Source: Melaminivora suipulveris (GTDB lineage: Bacteria > Pseudomonadota > Gammaproteobacteria > Burkholderiales > Burkholderiaceae_C). Taken from it: a stretch of DNA of 64,000 nucleotides. The stretch lies in the NCBI RefSeq assembly GCF_003008575.1, contig NZ_CP027667.1, forward strand, positions 1,554,501-1,618,500, given 5' to 3'. A program made the position numbers and the translations under genes. Under the pieces are notes generated by a model. That model had not been told where the DNA came from. It worked only from the letters and a program-made list of their open reading frames with translations, and made no database searches. Positions 61,756-64,000 of the stretch are shown piece by piece (position 1 is the first letter of the stretch; each line of letters begins with the position of its first letter).

Positions 61756-62874
61756 TCAAAAGCCCACGTTCTTGAACGCCACGGCAAACAGCGCGTCCAC
61801 GATGATGACCATGGTGATGGCGCTGACCACCGAAGCCGTCGTGCCCTGGCCCAGGCTTTGCGTGTTGGGCTCCACGCGCAGGCCCCAGTGGCAGCCGATC
61901 AGCGCGATGAACACGCCAAAGACCACCGATTTGCCCATGGCCAGCCACAGGTTGGAGACCTGCACCGCCGCCGGCAGCGCCTGCGCGAAGTAGGCCGGCG
62001 AGATGCCCATGGCCAGATCGGCCGCCAGCATGCCCCCGCCCAGCGCGGCCAGCGTGGTCCACAGCGAGATCAGCGGCATGGCCAGCGCCAGCGCCAGCGC
62101 GCGCGGCATGACCAGGCGAAAACCCCAGGGAATGCCCATGACGCGCATGGCGTCCAGCTCCTCGGTCACGCGCATGACGCCGATCTGCGCCGTGATGGCC
62201 GAGCCCGAGCGACCGGCCACCAGGATGGCGCCCAGCATGGGGCCGAGTTCGCGGATCAGCGAGATGCCCAGGATGTTGACGATGAAGGCCTCGGCGCCGA
62301 ACTGGCGCAGCTGCAGGCTCATCAGGTAGGCCAGCACCACGCCGATCAAAAAGCCCACCAGCGCCGTGATGGGCAGCGCCGTGGCGCCCATGCGAAACAG
62401 GTGGCCCGAGATGTCGCGCCAGGGCCCGCGCGATGGCCGGCGCGCGAGAAGCAGCACGTCCAGCAGCAACTGGCCGATCAGCTCGACCAGGTGCTTCAAG
62501 TGGTCCAGCGCGTGCATCACCCGCGCGCCGAGAGCGTCCAGGGCGCCGGCCAGGGTGGCGCGAGGCCGTGGCGGGCGCTCGCTGGTGTACTGCGCCACGC
62601 GCTCGATCATGTCGCGCTGCGCCTGGTCGGCCTCGATCTGGCCGGGCCAGCGCTGGCCCCAGTGGTCCCACAGCAGTTGCGCGCCGATGTGGTCCAGCCG
62701 CTGCACGCCCGACAGGTCCCACTCTGGCGCATCGGCCGTTGCGCGCAGCTGGCGCAGCAGACGCCGCGCGGCGCGCCGGTCGGCCAGCGCGGCGGCGATC
62801 CAGTCGCCGCGCGCCAGCACGCGCGCGCGGCCGGCATCATCGCGGGTCAGCATGGGCGGAGTCGGCTCGGGCAT
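61756..62874 (-). CDS. MlaE-like permease with N-terminal STAS-like domain
   Basis: A 372-aa protein. Residues about 1–105 (ARGDWIAAALADRR, WDLSGVQRLDHIGAQLLWD) look like a STAS domain; the permease part follows with GFLIGVVLAYLM, FGAEAFIVNILGISLIRELGPM, and six membrane helices. Fused STAS-MlaE proteins occur in Proteobacteria. The ATG giving MPEPTPP was used. It is the first gene of the permease–ATPase–MlaD–lipoprotein operon. Confidence 0.9.
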   Translation of the reverse strand: MPEPTPPMLTRDDAGRARVLARGDWIAAALADRRAARRLLRQLRATADAPEWDLSGVQRLDHIGAQLLWDHWGQRWPGQIEADQAQRDMIERVAQYTSERPPRPRATLAGALDALGARVMHALDHLKHLVELIGQLLLDVLLLARRPSRGPWRDISGHLFRMGATALPITALVGFLIGVVLAYLMSLQLRQFGAEAFIVNILGISLIRELGPMLGAILVAGRSGSAITAQIGVMRVTEELDAMRVMGIPWGFRLVMPRALALALAMPLISLWTTLAALGGGMLAADLAMGISPAYFAQALPAAVQVSNLWLAMGKSVVFGVFIALIGCHWGLRVEPNTQSLGQGTTASVVSAITMVIIVDALFAVAFKNVGF

Positions 62875-63070
62875 GGGGCGCCAGTTTTGCACAATCGTCC
62901 GTGGCACCCGCGGGGCGGTTTGAAAAAACATCCAGTCGGGCTCGCAGCCCTGGTGATTCAAGGGGTGGGCGCTACACAAAGCGTAGCCCGCGGGACTTTC
63001 CCTCTCGACAGCGGCGCGCAGCTTCGGACAATGGCGCGGCTGCCTGTCAGCCAGGCACGAGCGCACACCC

Positions 63071-64000
63071 ATGAGCCAAGACACCACCTTCGACACCATC
63101 ATCATCGGCGCCGGCACCGCCGGCAGCCTGCTGGCCAACCGCCTGAGCGCCGACAAGTCGCGCCGCATCCTGCTGCTGGAGGCCGGCCGCAAGGACGACT
63201 ACCACTGGATCCACGTGCCCGTGGGTTACCTGTACTGCATCGGCAACCCGCGCACCGACTGGCTGTACCAGACCGAACCCGACGCCGGCCTGAACGGCCG
63301 CACCCTGCGCTACCCGCGCGGCAGGGTGCTGGGCGGCTGCAGCAGCATCAACGGCATGATCTACATGCGCGGCCAGGCGCGCAATTACCAGCACTGGGCC
63401 GAGGTGACGGGCGACGACAGCTGGCGCTGGAGCAATGTGCTGCAGGCCTTTCGCCGCCACGAGGACCACTGGCGGCTGGACCGGCCCGAAGGCGCCAGCG
63501 ACGAGTTCAAGCGCCTGCACGGCAGCAAGAGCACCGGCGGCAGCGGCGAGTGGCGTGTGGAAAAGCAGCGCCTGCGCTGGGACATCCTGGACGCTTTCGC
63601 CCAGGCCGCGCAGCAGGCCGGCATCCCGGCCACGGATGACTTCAACGGCGGCGACAACGAGGGCGTGGGCTACTTCGAGGTCAACCAGAAGGCCGGCTGG
63701 CGCTGGAACACGGCCAAGGCCTTTCTGCGCCCGACCTGCTATGGCCGCCCGAACTTCGAGCTGTGGACCAACGCCCAGGCCACCCGGCTGCTGCTGGAGC
63801 GCCAGCCCGATGGCAGCCAGCGCTGCACCGGCGTGCAGGTCTGGACCGGCAGCGAGATGGTCACCGCGCATGCCACGCGCGAGGTCATCCTGAGCGCCGG
63901 CGCCGTCAACTCGCCGCAGCTGCTGCAGCTGTCGGGCATCGGGCCGGGCGCGCTGCTGCAGCGCCATGGCATCCAGGTCGTGCACGAACTGCCCGGCGTG
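63071..64000 (+). CDS. GMC family oxidoreductase (choline dehydrogenase-like), 3'-truncated
   Basis: An FAD-dependent alcohol or choline dehydrogenase, open through the window end (310 codons seen of about 530). The dinucleotide fold IIIGAGTAGSLLANRL is at residues about 10–25, GMC signature 1 is GRVLGGCSSINGMIYMRG, and signature 2 is GAVNSPQLLQLSGIGP. The catalytic His-His/Asn pair is beyond the edge. The start codon gives MSQDTTFD. Upstream, 63071 is divergent from the Mla-like operon. Confidence 0.93.
   Translation, partial: MSQDTTFDTIIIGAGTAGSLLANRLSADKSRRILLLEAGRKDDYHWIHVPVGYLYCIGNPRTDWLYQTEPDAGLNGRTLRYPRGRVLGGCSSINGMIYMRGQARNYQHWAEVTGDDSWRWSNVLQAFRRHEDHWRLDRPEGASDEFKRLHGSKSTGGSGEWRVEKQRLRWDILDAFAQAAQQAGIPATDDFNGGDNEGVGYFEVNQKAGWRWNTAKAFLRPTCYGRPNFELWTNAQATRLLLERQPDGSQRCTGVQVWTGSEMVTAHATREVILSAGAVNSPQLLQLSGIGPGALLQRHGIQVVHELPGV

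Noticed and set aside
60031..63639. 1202-codon open frame antisense to the Mla-like operon, running into the GMC gene
   Set aside because: It is a shadow frame of MlaD, the ATPase and the permease; no motif or start signal supports it.

Overview
This 64 kb window is a gene-dense, GC-rich chromosomal segment of a betaproteobacterium, almost certainly a member of the Comamonadaceae (Acidovorax/Alicycliphilus/Melaminivora-like; genus not determinable by reading alone). The reasons are the protein types, the argS–SPOR–dsbA order, the atp, str and S10 cluster content, the PTS trio (EIIA–HPr–EI), the emrRAB-like set, and a short dispersed repeat that I associate with this family. No rRNA, tRNA, insertion sequence, phage or CRISPR array is visible. 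The first gene (sulfatase) and the last (GMC oxidoreductase) are cut by the window edges.

Layout. 1–6.4 kb: sulfatase end, dsbA, SPOR protein, argS, a PsiF-like protein, a membrane protein and a LysR regulator. 6.5–13.97 kb: malate synthase G, small proteins (Cys-rich CWC, lipoprotein, tautomerase), a class II amidotransferase, a DUF4142 protein, and lemA followed by two TPM-domain genes. 14–20.7 kb: a four-gene 'ligase-associated DNA damage response' cluster (MBL exonuclease, ATP-dependent ligase, Lhr-like helicase, PdeM-like phosphoesterase). 21–28.3 kb: complete atpIBEFHAGDC operon. 28.4–30.4 kb: DUF493–lipB–lipA. 30.5–33 kb: PTS genes. 33.1–36.3 kb: thioredoxin-like protein, cytochrome c', cytochrome b561, GNAT, peroxiredoxin. 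36.4–46.5 kb: S10 and str ribosomal operons from rpsQ back to rpsL, with fusA and tuf. 46.6–52.9 kb: D,D-carboxypeptidase, hydrolase, ferredoxin-like protein, VanZ protein, hemJ, hemB, CorA-type transporter. 53–57.2 kb: marR–emrA–emrB and an RHH/PIN toxin–antitoxin pair. 57.3–62.9 kb: dienelactone hydrolase, stress-type small proteins and a four-gene Mla-like lipid transporter. 63 kb to end: GMC oxidoreductase.

Three non-gene signals stand out. (1) Fourteen copies of a roughly 60-bp element with core YCGGCGTGNATNAAGCGC followed by an AGCTAT…ATAGC hairpin are scattered through the window, mostly directly after stop codons. Three are translated in frame: one supplies the start codon and signal peptide of a TPM protein, one the N-region of a lipoprotein signal, and one an extra segment between helicase motifs I and Ia. 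(2) The hemJ–hemB intergenic region has a promoter, a GNRA-capped hairpin, a hairpin exposing an anti-Shine-Dalgarno CCUCCC loop, and a canonical terminator: a probable small RNA of about 100 nt. (3) Several genes have a -10-like hexamer only 6–8 nt before the ATG and no Shine-Dalgarno, suggesting leaderless mRNAs. The ribosomal promoters also carry distinctive palindromes: 16 bp at rpsL, and a 9-bp-arm leader hairpin before rplC.
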